DNA of 64,000 bases from Kribbella aluminosa (lineage in GTDB: Bacteria; Actinomycetota; Actinomycetes; Propionibacteriales; Kribbellaceae). Made by a program: the position numbers and the translations under genes. Each line of letters opens with the position of its first letter. The stretch's first letter is position 1. Shown piece after piece: positions 1-7,219 of the stretch. Below the pieces are notes generated by a model. That model had not been told where the DNA came from. It made no database searches and saw only the letters and a program-made list of their open reading frames with translations. The stretch covers positions 2,604,001 through 2,668,000 of the forward strand of contig NZ_JAGINT010000001.1 in the NCBI RefSeq assembly GCF_017876295.1, in the 5' to 3' direction.

Positions 1-2424
1 GTCGTACGCCGGTCCGTCGTCCTGCAGGAGTCGTCGATAGGTCTGAGCGCGTTCCGGATCGTCGACGTGGGCAAGCGCCCGGACCCGGCGGAGCAGCACG
101 GTCTCATTCGACGATCCGTCGCGCGTGGGCATCCCGGCGTCTCGGCGAAGCGACGTCCAGCTCCGACCGCTGCGCAGTACGTCGCTGAGCTCGACGCCGG
201 TCTCGTGCACAAAGGTGCCGAGGTCTTGGTCTCCCTGTGACCTCAGCTCCCGGATCATATCCTGCCAACGACCGGCGACCTGGCCCTTGAGATTGGAGAG
301 GACGACCTCCTGGGCGACCTTGTCGAGGACGATCTGGCACCCAGAGGGCAACGCTGGGAAGCCTTGTTTGACTTGGTCTTCGAGCCCCTTACGAGTCTTG
401 CCGGTGAGTGCTCGGAACCTCAGGTCAAACCGAAACTCCTTGCGCTGGTGCCCGACGAAGTCAAGCGCAGTGAGGACAGGCTTGCCGTCGGACTGACGTA
501 GTCCGCGTCCTAGTTGCTGCAGGAAAACAGTTGGACTCTCCGTCGGACGAAGGAACAGCACGGTGTCGACCTCGGGAAGGTCCAGGCCCTCGTTGAACAG
601 GTCGGCCGCGAAGAGAGCGTTAACTCGACGATCCTTCAGGTCCCGCAGGGCCTGATCGCGCACGGCTGTTGAGGTCTCACCGGAGACCGCCTGCGCGGGA
701 ATGCCGGCCTCGTTGAAGGTCTTTGCCATGTATTCGGCGTGGGCGACCGAGACGCAGAAGCCGAGTGCCCTCATGGTGCGCACATCTGAGAGCTTGTCTT
801 GGACCTCGCGCAAGACGACGGCCGAGCGATTGTCGTTTCCCGTGTAGAGCTCCTCCAACTGCCGCTCGTCGTACCGTCCGCGCTTCCATTGCAGCTCGTT
901 GAGCTGAGTCCCGTCCGCGATCCCAAAGTAGTGGAATGGACAGAGTAGATCGGCCGATAGCGCATCCCAGAGGCGTAGCTCAACGGCGGTGCGACCACCG
1001 AAGAAGCTGAGCAGGTCGAAGCCGTCGGTGCGTTCCGGCGTCGCTGTCAGCCCGAGCAGCTCGTCGGGTTGTAGGTGATTGAGCAGTCGCCGGTACGTCG
1101 GTGCTGCGGCGTGGTGGAACTCGTCGACGACCACGATGTTGAAGGCGTCCGCCGGCATTGAGGTGACGTCGTACGCCGTCAACGCCTGGACGGACGCGAA
1201 GACGTGTCGCCAACGTTCCGGGCGCGCGCCCGAGTGGTACTCCTCGCCGAAGCTGGCATCCGCGAGAACCTCGCGGTACGTGCGGAGCGACTGCTGCAGA
1301 ATCTCGCGCCGATGAGCGACAAACAGGAGCGAGGGCGCAGGCTCACCGCGCTTGAGTGCTGCGTCGCGGAGCCGTCGGTAGTCGAGAGCTGCGATCACGG
1401 TCTTGCCGGTGCCGGTCGCTGCGACGACCAGGTTGCGATGCCGATCATGTACTTCACGCTCGACTTCGATCTCCTCAAGCATCTCAGCCTGATACGGACG
1501 CGGGCGTACTTCGAGGCCGGCGAGCGAGATCGTGACCCGATTGGACGACGTACGGCCGCTGGCTTCTGCCAGCGCATCGTCGAGCCGATCGCGGTCGCGC
1601 GCCGGGTCGTACGACTCGAAGGTGGAGTCGTTCCAGTACGTATCGAAGGTTGCGCCGAACTTGTTCAGCAAGCCCGGCGTAGCGATCCGGGAGAGCCGGA
1701 CATTCCATTCGACCCCGTCCAGCAGCGCCGCTCGGGACAGGTTCGATGAGCCGACGTACGCCGTGTCGAAGGCAGTCGTGCGGCGAAACAGCCACGCCTT
1801 CGCATGCAGCCGCGTGCGGAGTACGTCGTACTGGATCTTGACCTCCGCACCGAAGTCGTTGACGAGTCGGTCGAGGGCGGTGCGGTCCGTTGCACCCAGG
1901 TACGTGGTGGTGATGACGCGGAACGGGGCGCGCCGGAGCCGGAGGCGCTGGAGCTCCGGCTCGAGCAGTCGGAGGCCGTACCACTTCACGAAGGCGCAGA
2001 TGAGGTCGACTTCGTCGGACGTGTCGATCTCGGCACGAAGCTCCGGGCCAAGCGATGGCTCGCCGTGCGAGTTAGTCAGGAGTGCGGCGTCCGACAGCGG
2101 CGTACTCGGCCGGATCGAGCCGTAGGTGGTGATGCCCGGCCGTACGGCGGGATACAACGCGTGCAACTGACGAGGTGGCTCAGCTGGCAACAGGTCGTCG
2201 TGCTCGGAGAGTCGTTGCAGCAGATCGTTGACTAGAGCAACCCGTTTGCCAACGTCACGCGTACTCCCAAGCGCTCGCCGTACCGCCTCACCGACGTGCC
2301 GCGCCAGCACCTCCGGCTGATCAGCTTCGTCAACCTCATGCAAGACCGGCTGCTGACCCTCAAACTGCTCCATCGCCGCAAGCAGACTGCTGGTCACCAA
2401 CGCGTCATAGATCCCTGGCTTCAT
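1..2424 (-). CDS. PLD-domain DEAD/DEAH-box helicase (DUF3427-type), C-terminus cut by window edge
   Basis: About 808 N-terminal residues are visible, starting at ATG 2424 after an AGGGG ribosome site; the C-terminus lies outside the window. An N-terminal phospholipase-D-like region carries a single HxK signature (RLHAKAWLF, near residue 204) followed by GSSNLS. The superfamily 2 helicase core follows: Walker A ATGTGKT (~336-342), DEFHH (~434-438), a motif III-like GLTATPERTDG, and motif VI LGRGLR (~638). Proteins with this PLD-then-SF2 order usually end in a DUF3427 region and often sit in defence or DNA-repair contexts. It probably acts on DNA as an ATP-driven translocase with a nuclease-like partner domain. 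Nothing restriction-like is seen downstream. The helicase call is firm; a defence role is inference. Confidence 0.85.
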   Translation of the reverse strand, partial: MKPGIYDALVTSSLLAAMEQFEGQQPVLHEVDEADQPEVLARHVGEAVRRALGSTRDVGKRVALVNDLLQRLSEHDDLLPAEPPRQLHALYPAVRPGITTYGSIRPSTPLSDAALLTNSHGEPSLGPELRAEIDTSDEVDLICAFVKWYGLRLLEPELQRLRLRRAPFRVITTTYLGATDRTALDRLVNDFGAEVKIQYDVLRTRLHAKAWLFRRTTAFDTAYVGSSNLSRAALLDGVEWNVRLSRIATPGLLNKFGATFDTYWNDSTFESYDPARDRDRLDDALAEASGRTSSNRVTISLAGLEVRPRPYQAEMLEEIEVEREVHDRHRNLVVAATGTGKTVIAALDYRRLRDAALKRGEPAPSLLFVAHRREILQQSLRTYREVLADASFGEEYHSGARPERWRHVFASVQALTAYDVTSMPADAFNIVVVDEFHHAAAPTYRRLLNHLQPDELLGLTATPERTDGFDLLSFFGGRTAVELRLWDALSADLLCPFHYFGIADGTQLNELQWKRGRYDERQLEELYTGNDNRSAVVLREVQDKLSDVRTMRALGFCVSVAHAEYMAKTFNEAGIPAQAVSGETSTAVRDQALRDLKDRRVNALFAADLFNEGLDLPEVDTVLFLRPTESPTVFLQQLGRGLRQSDGKPVLTALDFVGHQRKEFRFDLRFRALTGKTRKGLEDQVKQGFPALPSGCQIVLDKVAQEVVLSNLKGQVAGRWQDMIRELRSQGDQDLGTFVHETGVELSDVLRSGRSWTSLRRDAGMPTRDGSSNETVLLRRVRALAHVDDPERAQTYRRLLQDDGPAYD

Positions 2425-2656
2425 TCCCCTATCACCCCTCGCCGAGCAGCATGCCAGACCGCACCGACAGCCGCTGGGCTGGGAATCTGCTGGGCGTATC
2501 CGGGGCCGCGCGATGGAGGGGTTACCTGCTCCGGGGGAATCGTCGGTTTCCTTGTGGAAGAGTTCGTGAGGAGTGACCTTCGTGATGAGATTCTCGCGTT
2601 GCGGGAGACCGAGGTTCGGAAGTTGGCGGCGGAGTATGGCGCCGAGGGAGAGTGAG

Positions 2657-3194
2657 ATGCCGATCGAGTTCGAAGCGAAGGTCCTGCAGATCGAGCCGGA
2701 TGAGGTGGCGGACAGGATCCTCTCGCTGGGTGGGTGTCGGGTCGGGGATCGCTTGATGCGGCGGTATGTCTATGACATTCAGGCGGGTGACGAGGCGCGA
2801 TGGATACGGTTGCGGGACACGGCTACGGCGGTGACGTTGACTGTGAAGGAGATTGCGCAGCACGGCATCGACGGTACGACGGAGACCGAGGTTGTGGTTG
2901 GCGACTTCGAGGCCACCGATGAGTTGCTGAGGCGGATCGGGTGCCAGCCGAAGTCGTATCAGGAGAACCGGCGCGTCAGCCTTGAGCTGTTGGGTGCGGA
3001 GTTGGAGATCGACTGGTGGCCGCTGATCCCGCCGTACCTCGAAAATCGAAGGGCGCTCGCGTGAGCACGTTATCGAGGTCGCCAACGCGCTGGGTGTCTC
3101 CGAGGAGCGGCTGACTGCAGAGAACACGACGAAGGTCTATGCCCGCTACGGCATCGATCTGATGGCGATTGCCGACCTTCGCTTCCCCGTATGA
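2657..3194 (+). pseudogene. CYTH-domain (class IV adenylate cyclase-like) gene with a single-base frameshift
   Basis: ATG 2657 follows a GAGGGAGAG ribosome site. The product opens with the CYTH signature ExExK (EFEAK, residues 4-8), which binds triphosphates with metal ions in CyaB-like and thiamine-triphosphatase-like enzymes. The reading frame stops at 3064. Removing one A from the AAAA run at 3042-3045 restores a natural family C-terminus (PYLEIEG, then a helix and LTAENTTKVYARYGID) ending at TGA 3192-3194, for about 178 residues. The gene is therefore either freshly inactivated or carries a sequencing error in a homopolymer. The true substrate cannot be told from sequence. Confidence 0.8.
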
Positions 3195-3213
3195 GTCGAC
3201 CTGCTGAGCGAGG

Positions 3214-3807
3214 CTAGCGCCCGCGGTTAGGGTGATCTCCGTTGGTGCGTCGCGATGGACTCTGTTGGCCTGGCGAGGATTTGACAGCGTTGCGCGCGGG
3301 TGCAACGTTCGCGGTTGCAGTGAGAGCCCGGCGGATGTCGGGTGGGAGGTTCTGACGGATCGGCGCGATGTCGGACGAGGCGCCGTACGTCTTGACCCTG
3401 TTGCGCCTGACTCCTGCCTCGCGTTCCAGACGTTCGGCGGCTACCTCGAACGGGCGATCGTCCCTGCGGTGTTCGAAGCAGACAGCCTCGCGGTACGGCG
3501 GGCCGCCGTCGTCGGCGCTGAACTCGCGGTACACCAGCCGGTGTGAGGCGCCGAGTTCCTGGCTCCCGCGGGTCTCGGGGACGACGGGCAGCTTGATCTC
3601 GGCGCAGTCGCTCAGGTCGTGCTCCGCGAAGCGAAGCCGTTTACCCTCGAAGTTGGCCTCGTCGCCGTGGGCGAGAGCGCGAAGTCCGGCCCTCAGCGCG
3701 CGGAACTCGCGGTCACGCAGGCCACCCGGTTGGCTCGTCGACGCCCGCTCGAGTTCGCGCATGTACAGCAGCAGATCGTGATTGACGAGCAAGCGGTACT
3801 GCGTCAT
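3214..3807 (-). CDS. Putative toxin partner of a two-gene toxin-antitoxin-like module
   Basis: This 197-residue basic protein starts at ATG 3807, overlapping the stop of the upstream gene in an ATGA arrangement, so the two are translationally coupled. It begins YRLLVNHDLLLYMREL and carries a HRLVYREF segment near residue 90, reminiscent of RelE/ParE-type beta strands; the last ~45 residues are low-complexity and rich in Arg, Pro and Ser. The upstream gene looks like a Phd/YefM-type antitoxin, and antitoxin-first order is usual for type II systems. I do not recognise a named family. A toxin role is inferred from coupling and partner type only. Confidence 0.5.
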   Translation of the reverse strand: MTQYRLLVNHDLLLYMRELERASTSQPGGLRDREFRALRAGLRALAHGDEANFEGKRLRFAEHDLSDCAEIKLPVVPETRGSQELGASHRLVYREFSADDGGPPYREAVCFEHRRDDRPFEVAAERLEREAGVRRNRVKTYGASSDIAPIRQNLPPDIRRALTATANVAPARNAVKSSPGQQSPSRRTNGDHPNRGR

Positions 3808-4163
3808 TGCGGTTTGCGGAAGTCGGAGTCGTCGACGTCTTCGTCGAGGTCCCAGCCGAACTCGGCGGCGACCTCCTCGAACGGGACAGAGGGGCCGCCG
3901 GGATTCTTCAGGCGGTGCCGGACAAGCGAGTAGGACGAGTCGAAACCTTCCTCGTCGGTGGCTGCTTCGGTGAGTGCTCGCCAGACCTCGAAGGGAATGA
4001 CGACTGCTTCAGGTTGGCCTGCATCGCCGAAGACGAGCGGCTCCGCCTTGCCGGAGCGGAACATCTGAAGGATGGCGGGGAGATTCTCCGAGGCAGCAGA
4101 GGTCGACAGAACCCAGACCGTGGTCCCGTCGGACAGCAGATGCTGGGTTTCCTGGGGGTCCAT
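3804..4163 (-). CDS. Phd/YefM-like putative antitoxin
   Basis: A 119-residue acidic protein from ATG 4163 behind a GGAAGGAC ribosome site. Residues ~38-66 (EPLVFGDAGQPEAVVIPFE, then VWRAL) match the Phd/YefM fold, where the strand after 'G.P.AV..' leads into the helix that dimerises and binds DNA. The acidic tail (DLDEDVDDSDF) would suit toxin neutralisation. It overlaps the downstream basic gene by 4 bases. Type II antitoxins typically repress their own promoter with the toxin as co-repressor, but I see no clear operator in the 160 bases upstream. The antitoxin call is moderate; the pair is not a textbook family. Confidence 0.6.
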   Translation of the reverse strand: MDPQETQHLLSDGTTVWVLSTSAASENLPAILQMFRSGKAEPLVFGDAGQPEAVVIPFEVWRALTEAATDEEGFDSSYSLVRHRLKNPGGPSVPFEEVAAEFGWDLDEDVDDSDFRKPQ

Positions 4164-4280
4164 GTGTGGTCCTTCCGGTTGCTCGAGCCTCGTCTCCAGA
4201 ATAGGAGTAGGGCCGCATCGTCGATCAAGTTATCCACAGGCACCGCCCGCCGGTGTACGCAGCCTGCCTGAAGCGATGCG

Positions 4281-4310
4281 CCGGCCCGGCACACGCGTTG
4301 TGCGGGCCGG
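4281..4310. terminator. GC-rich hairpin downstream of the epoxide hydrolase gene
   Basis: CCGGCCCGGCACA pairs with TGTGCGGGCCGG around a CGCGT loop, with one bulged base. It lies just past the stop of the minus-strand hydrolase gene (4326) and would end its transcript. There is no clear U tract, as is common in actinomycetes. Confidence 0.5.
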
Positions 4311-4325
4311 GCCGGGGAGAGTCGC

Positions 4326-5456
4326 TTACAGGTTCCGGAAGAACGTGCGGAGGTCGGTGATGACGTCGTTCGGGCATTCGAGGGCGGCGAAGTGGCCGCC
4401 TTGTTTGAAGTTCGACCAGTGGACGATGTTGGTGTTGTCGCGGTCGGCGAGGGGGCGGATGGTTTTGAAGTCGTCGGTGAAGATGGCTACGCCGGTGGGG
4501 GCGTGGTTCAGGGCGGGTTGGGCGCCAGCGTTGGCTTCTTCGTAGTGGTAGCGGGCGGCGGCGGCTGCGGTGTTGGTGAGCCAGTAGAGGGTTACCTCGG
4601 TGAGGATCTGGTCGGGGGTGACCAGGCTGGTGCCGTTGCCGAAGTTGTTGAAGAGTTCGTTCCAGGCGAGTTGGCCGACGGGGGAGTCGGCGATGCCGAC
4701 GGCGACGGTTTGGGGGCGGGTGGAGTTGATGGCGTTGTAGCCGCCGACGGACTGGAACCACTTGAGGTGTTCGAGGGCGGCGTAGTCCTCGGGCGTGAAC
4801 TTCTCGAACTCTGCCGGGTCGCCGGACGGGAACGAGAACAGTTGCAGGACGTGCAGGCCGAGGAAGCCGGGCGGGTTGAGGACGCCGAGTTCGCGGGCGA
4901 CCATCGCGCCGGCGTCGGAGCCGTGGGTGCCGTACGAGTCGTAGCCGAGGCGTCGCATCAGCGTGTCGAACGTGCGGGCCACTCGCGCCATCGTCCAGCC
5001 GCGGTCGACCAGCGGCGTACTGAAACCGAAGCCGGGGATCGATGGTACGACGACCGAGAACGCGTCCTCGGGTGAGCCGCCGTACGCCGCGGGGTCGGTG
5101 AGCGGGCCGATCATGTCGAGGAAGTCGACGAACGAGCCCGGGTACGTGTGGGTCAGCAGGAGCGGCGTGGCTCCCTCGACCGGCGACGGTACGTGGATGA
5201 AGTGCACGGTCTGGCCGTCGATCTCGGTCAGGTAGTGCGGGAACTCGTTCATCCGGGCCTCCTGCGCGCGCCAGTCGAACCCGTTCTGCCAGTGGTCGAC
5301 CATCTCGCGGAGGTAGTGGTTCGGGGTGCCGTAGTCCCAGTTGTCGCCGGGGGCGGCCTCGGGGAGGCGGGTGTGCGCGAGGCGGGTGTTGAGGTCGTCC
5401 AGGTCGGCCTGGTCGATCGTGACGGTGAAGGTCCGGATGCTCTCGTTCGTGTTCAT
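4326..5456 (-). CDS. Epoxide hydrolase (EHN-type alpha/beta hydrolase)
   Basis: A 376-residue protein. I take ATG 5456 as the start because it opens with the EHN-domain strand (SIRTFTVTIDQADLDDLNTRL) and abuts the divergent promoter; the frame stays open far upstream, antisense to the regulator. The EHN lid segment (LNTRLAHTRLPEA, then DWRAQEARMNEFPHY) precedes the alpha/beta-hydrolase core: HTYPGSFVDF as the oxyanion HxxP-like loop, HGSDAGAMV (~190) as the nucleophile elbow with Asp, and GGHFAALE (~355) holding the catalytic His. It is a cytoplasmic enzyme opening epoxides to diols, likely catabolic or protective. The divergent WYL regulator is its probable controller through the palindrome between the genes. 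Confidence 0.88.
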   Translation of the reverse strand: MNTNESIRTFTVTIDQADLDDLNTRLAHTRLPEAAPGDNWDYGTPNHYLREMVDHWQNGFDWRAQEARMNEFPHYLTEIDGQTVHFIHVPSPVEGATPLLLTHTYPGSFVDFLDMIGPLTDPAAYGGSPEDAFSVVVPSIPGFGFSTPLVDRGWTMARVARTFDTLMRRLGYDSYGTHGSDAGAMVARELGVLNPPGFLGLHVLQLFSFPSGDPAEFEKFTPEDYAALEHLKWFQSVGGYNAINSTRPQTVAVGIADSPVGQLAWNELFNNFGNGTSLVTPDQILTEVTLYWLTNTAAAAARYHYEEANAGAQPALNHAPTGVAIFTDDFKTIRPLADRDNTNIVHWSNFKQGGHFAALECPNDVITDLRTFFRNL

Positions 5457-5477
5457 GGCTCTACCGTAGGATCCGTA

Positions 5478-5496
5478 TAGGAACATTAGATTCCTA
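5478..5496. promoter_or_regulatory. Inverted repeat operator between epoxide hydrolase and WYL regulator
   Basis: TAGGAA-N7-TTCCTA is a perfect 6-bp inverted repeat centred in the 54-bp divergent gap. Related TAGGA half-sites sit at 5467 and 5499. It is the likely binding site of the WYL regulator, controlling both genes. Confidence 0.6.
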
Positions 5497-5510
5497 ATTA
5501 GGAGATTGAT

Positions 5511-6521
5511 GTGCTGGAGACTTCGCAGCGGCTGTTGAGCCTCCTCGCGCTGTTGCAGACGCGCCCCGCCTGGACCGGTACCGAGCTGGCGGTGCGGCTC
5601 GAGGTGACGACGCGGACGGTGCGCAACGACATCGATCGGCTGCGCGAGCTCGGGTACCCGGTCGATGCCGCGCGCGGTCCGGCCGGGCACTACCGGCTCG
5701 GGGTTGGTGCCAAGCTGCCGCCGTTGCTGCTCGACGACGAGGAGGCGGTCGCGGTGGCGGTGGGTCTGCGGACGGGTGCCGGCGTCGTCGGTATGGCGGA
5801 GAGCAGCCTTCGGGCGCTGACCAAGCTCCAGCAGGTACTGCCGCATCGGCTGCAGCGGCAGGTGAACGCGATCAACGACGCGATGACGGAGGGGCCGGAG
5901 AACACCCGCTCGAACATCGATCCCCCCGAGATCGACACAATCCTATTGTCGACAATCGCCGCGTGTATTCGGGACGAGCACTACCTCCGGTTCGAGTACG
6001 CCGTACCGGAAGGGGACTCGCTCTACAAGGCCGGATCGAGTACGACCCAGGACCTGCCGATCCTCGTGGAGCCGTACCGGCTGGTGAGCTGGCACGGGTA
6101 CTGGCATCTGGTGGCGCGGGACGAGGCGGGGGACTGGCACACGTACCGGGTCGACTGGATGTCGTTGCGGATGGCAACGGGTCGGAGGTATCGGCCGCGG
6201 CCGATGCGGGCCGACGAGTACGCGGATTTCGTACTGCGGGACGTGGCGTCGGCGGGGTGGAAGGTGCATGCGCGGATCACCGTGTACGCGCCGGCGCAGG
6301 AGGTGCTGTCGCGGATCCACGCGGCGGTGGGGATTGTCGAGTCGGTCGACGAGCGGACCAGCGTGCTCGTCACCGGCGCGGACTCGTTCGAGCTGATCGC
6401 CGTGTACATCGGGATGCTGGGCCTCGACTTCCGCGTCGACGAACCGCCGGGGTTGGTCGCGCACCTCGAGACCGTCGGAAAGCGGTACTTGACGGCGATC
6501 GGCGTACCGAAGAACGGGTAG
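5511..6521 (+). CDS. YafY-type WYL-domain transcriptional regulator
   Basis: A 336-residue protein from GTG 5511, six bases after AGGAG. Residues 1-60 form a DeoR-like winged helix (LLSLLALLQTR, then TVRNDIDRLRELGYPV). The WYL domain (~160-225) contains LRFEY and VEPYRLVSWHGYWHLVA, the region that senses small ligands in this family, followed by a C-terminal WCX region. Divergent placement from the epoxide hydrolase suggests it governs that gene and itself. The coding sequence carries a perfect ATTGTCGACAAT palindrome at 5945-5956. Confidence 0.88.
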   Translation: MLETSQRLLSLLALLQTRPAWTGTELAVRLEVTTRTVRNDIDRLRELGYPVDAARGPAGHYRLGVGAKLPPLLLDDEEAVAVAVGLRTGAGVVGMAESSLRALTKLQQVLPHRLQRQVNAINDAMTEGPENTRSNIDPPEIDTILLSTIAACIRDEHYLRFEYAVPEGDSLYKAGSSTTQDLPILVEPYRLVSWHGYWHLVARDEAGDWHTYRVDWMSLRMATGRRYRPRPMRADEYADFVLRDVASAGWKVHARITVYAPAQEVLSRIHAAVGIVESVDERTSVLVTGADSFELIAVYIGMLGLDFRVDEPPGLVAHLETVGKRYLTAIGVPKNG

Positions 6522-6571
6522 TGGTGGTGGTAGCACGGCTGCGGGCGGCGGGGAGTGGGCGAATCTGGGGA

Positions 6572-7219
6572 CTACTGCCCGTCCTTCGGTACGCCGAGGC
6601 CGGCGTTGCGGGCTTGGATGATGGCGTTGGCGCGGTCGGCGGTGCCCAGTTTGGTGAAGATCGTGGAGACGTTGTTGGCGACGGTCTTCGGGGCGAGGGC
6701 CAGACGGGTGGCGATCGCGGGGTTGGAGAGCCCGGCGGCGAGGAGGTCGAGGATTTCGCGTTCGCGGGTGGTGAGTTCGGGGAACGGGTCGGTGGGGGGC
6801 GGGGCGGCGAAGAAGGTGAGGACGCGGCGGGCGACGCCGGGGCCGAAGATGGCTTCGCCGGCGGCGACGGCGCGGATGGCGCGGGCTATTTCCTCCTGTT
6901 CGGCGCCTTTCACCAGGTAGCCGCGGGCGCCGGCGCGCATGGCGGCGAAGACCGAGTCGTCGTCCTCGAACATGGTGAGGACCAGTACGGCGACCTCGGG
7001 CGCCGCGCGGGCAAGTTCGCGGGTGGCGGCGAAACCGTCGAGGTCGGGCATTTGCAGGTCGAGTACGGCGACGTCGGGGTGGGTGGTGACGACTTCGCGG
7101 ATCGCTTCCCGGCCGGTTGCGGCGACGCCGACCACCTCGATGCCGGGGAGTGAGGTCAGCAGGGCCGCCAGGCCGGCGCGTACGACGGGGTGGTCGTCGG
7201 CCAGGACAACTCGGATCAC
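6572..7219 (-). CDS. NarL/FixJ-type response regulator
   Basis: A 215-residue regulator from GTG 7219. The receiver domain has acidic D8/D9, phospho-acceptor D54 (AVLDLQMPD) and K104 (GYLVKG). A LuxR-type helix-turn-helix (LTTREREILDLLAAGLSN, ~148-165, and VANNVSTIFTKLG) forms the output. The start overlaps the kinase stop by 4 bases (GTGA), so kinase and regulator are one operon and almost certainly a cognate pair. The targets are unknown; autoregulation through the palindromes upstream of the kinase is plausible. Confidence 0.92.
   Translation of the reverse strand: MIRVVLADDHPVVRAGLAALLTSLPGIEVVGVAATGREAIREVVTTHPDVAVLDLQMPDLDGFAATRELARAAPEVAVLVLTMFEDDDSVFAAMRAGARGYLVKGAEQEEIARAIRAVAAGEAIFGPGVARRVLTFFAAPPPTDPFPELTTREREILDLLAAGLSNPAIATRLALAPKTVANNVSTIFTKLGTADRANAIIQARNAGLGVPKDGQ

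Noticed and set aside
2554-2655. Short frame ending in LRETEVRKLAAEYGAEGE before the CYTH gene
   Set aside because: It could be a small coupled peptide, but there is no ribosome site and the frame simply overlaps the CYTH start; evidence is too thin to list.
5976-6536. Minus-strand frames opposite the WYL regulator
   Set aside because: Shadow frames without domains.
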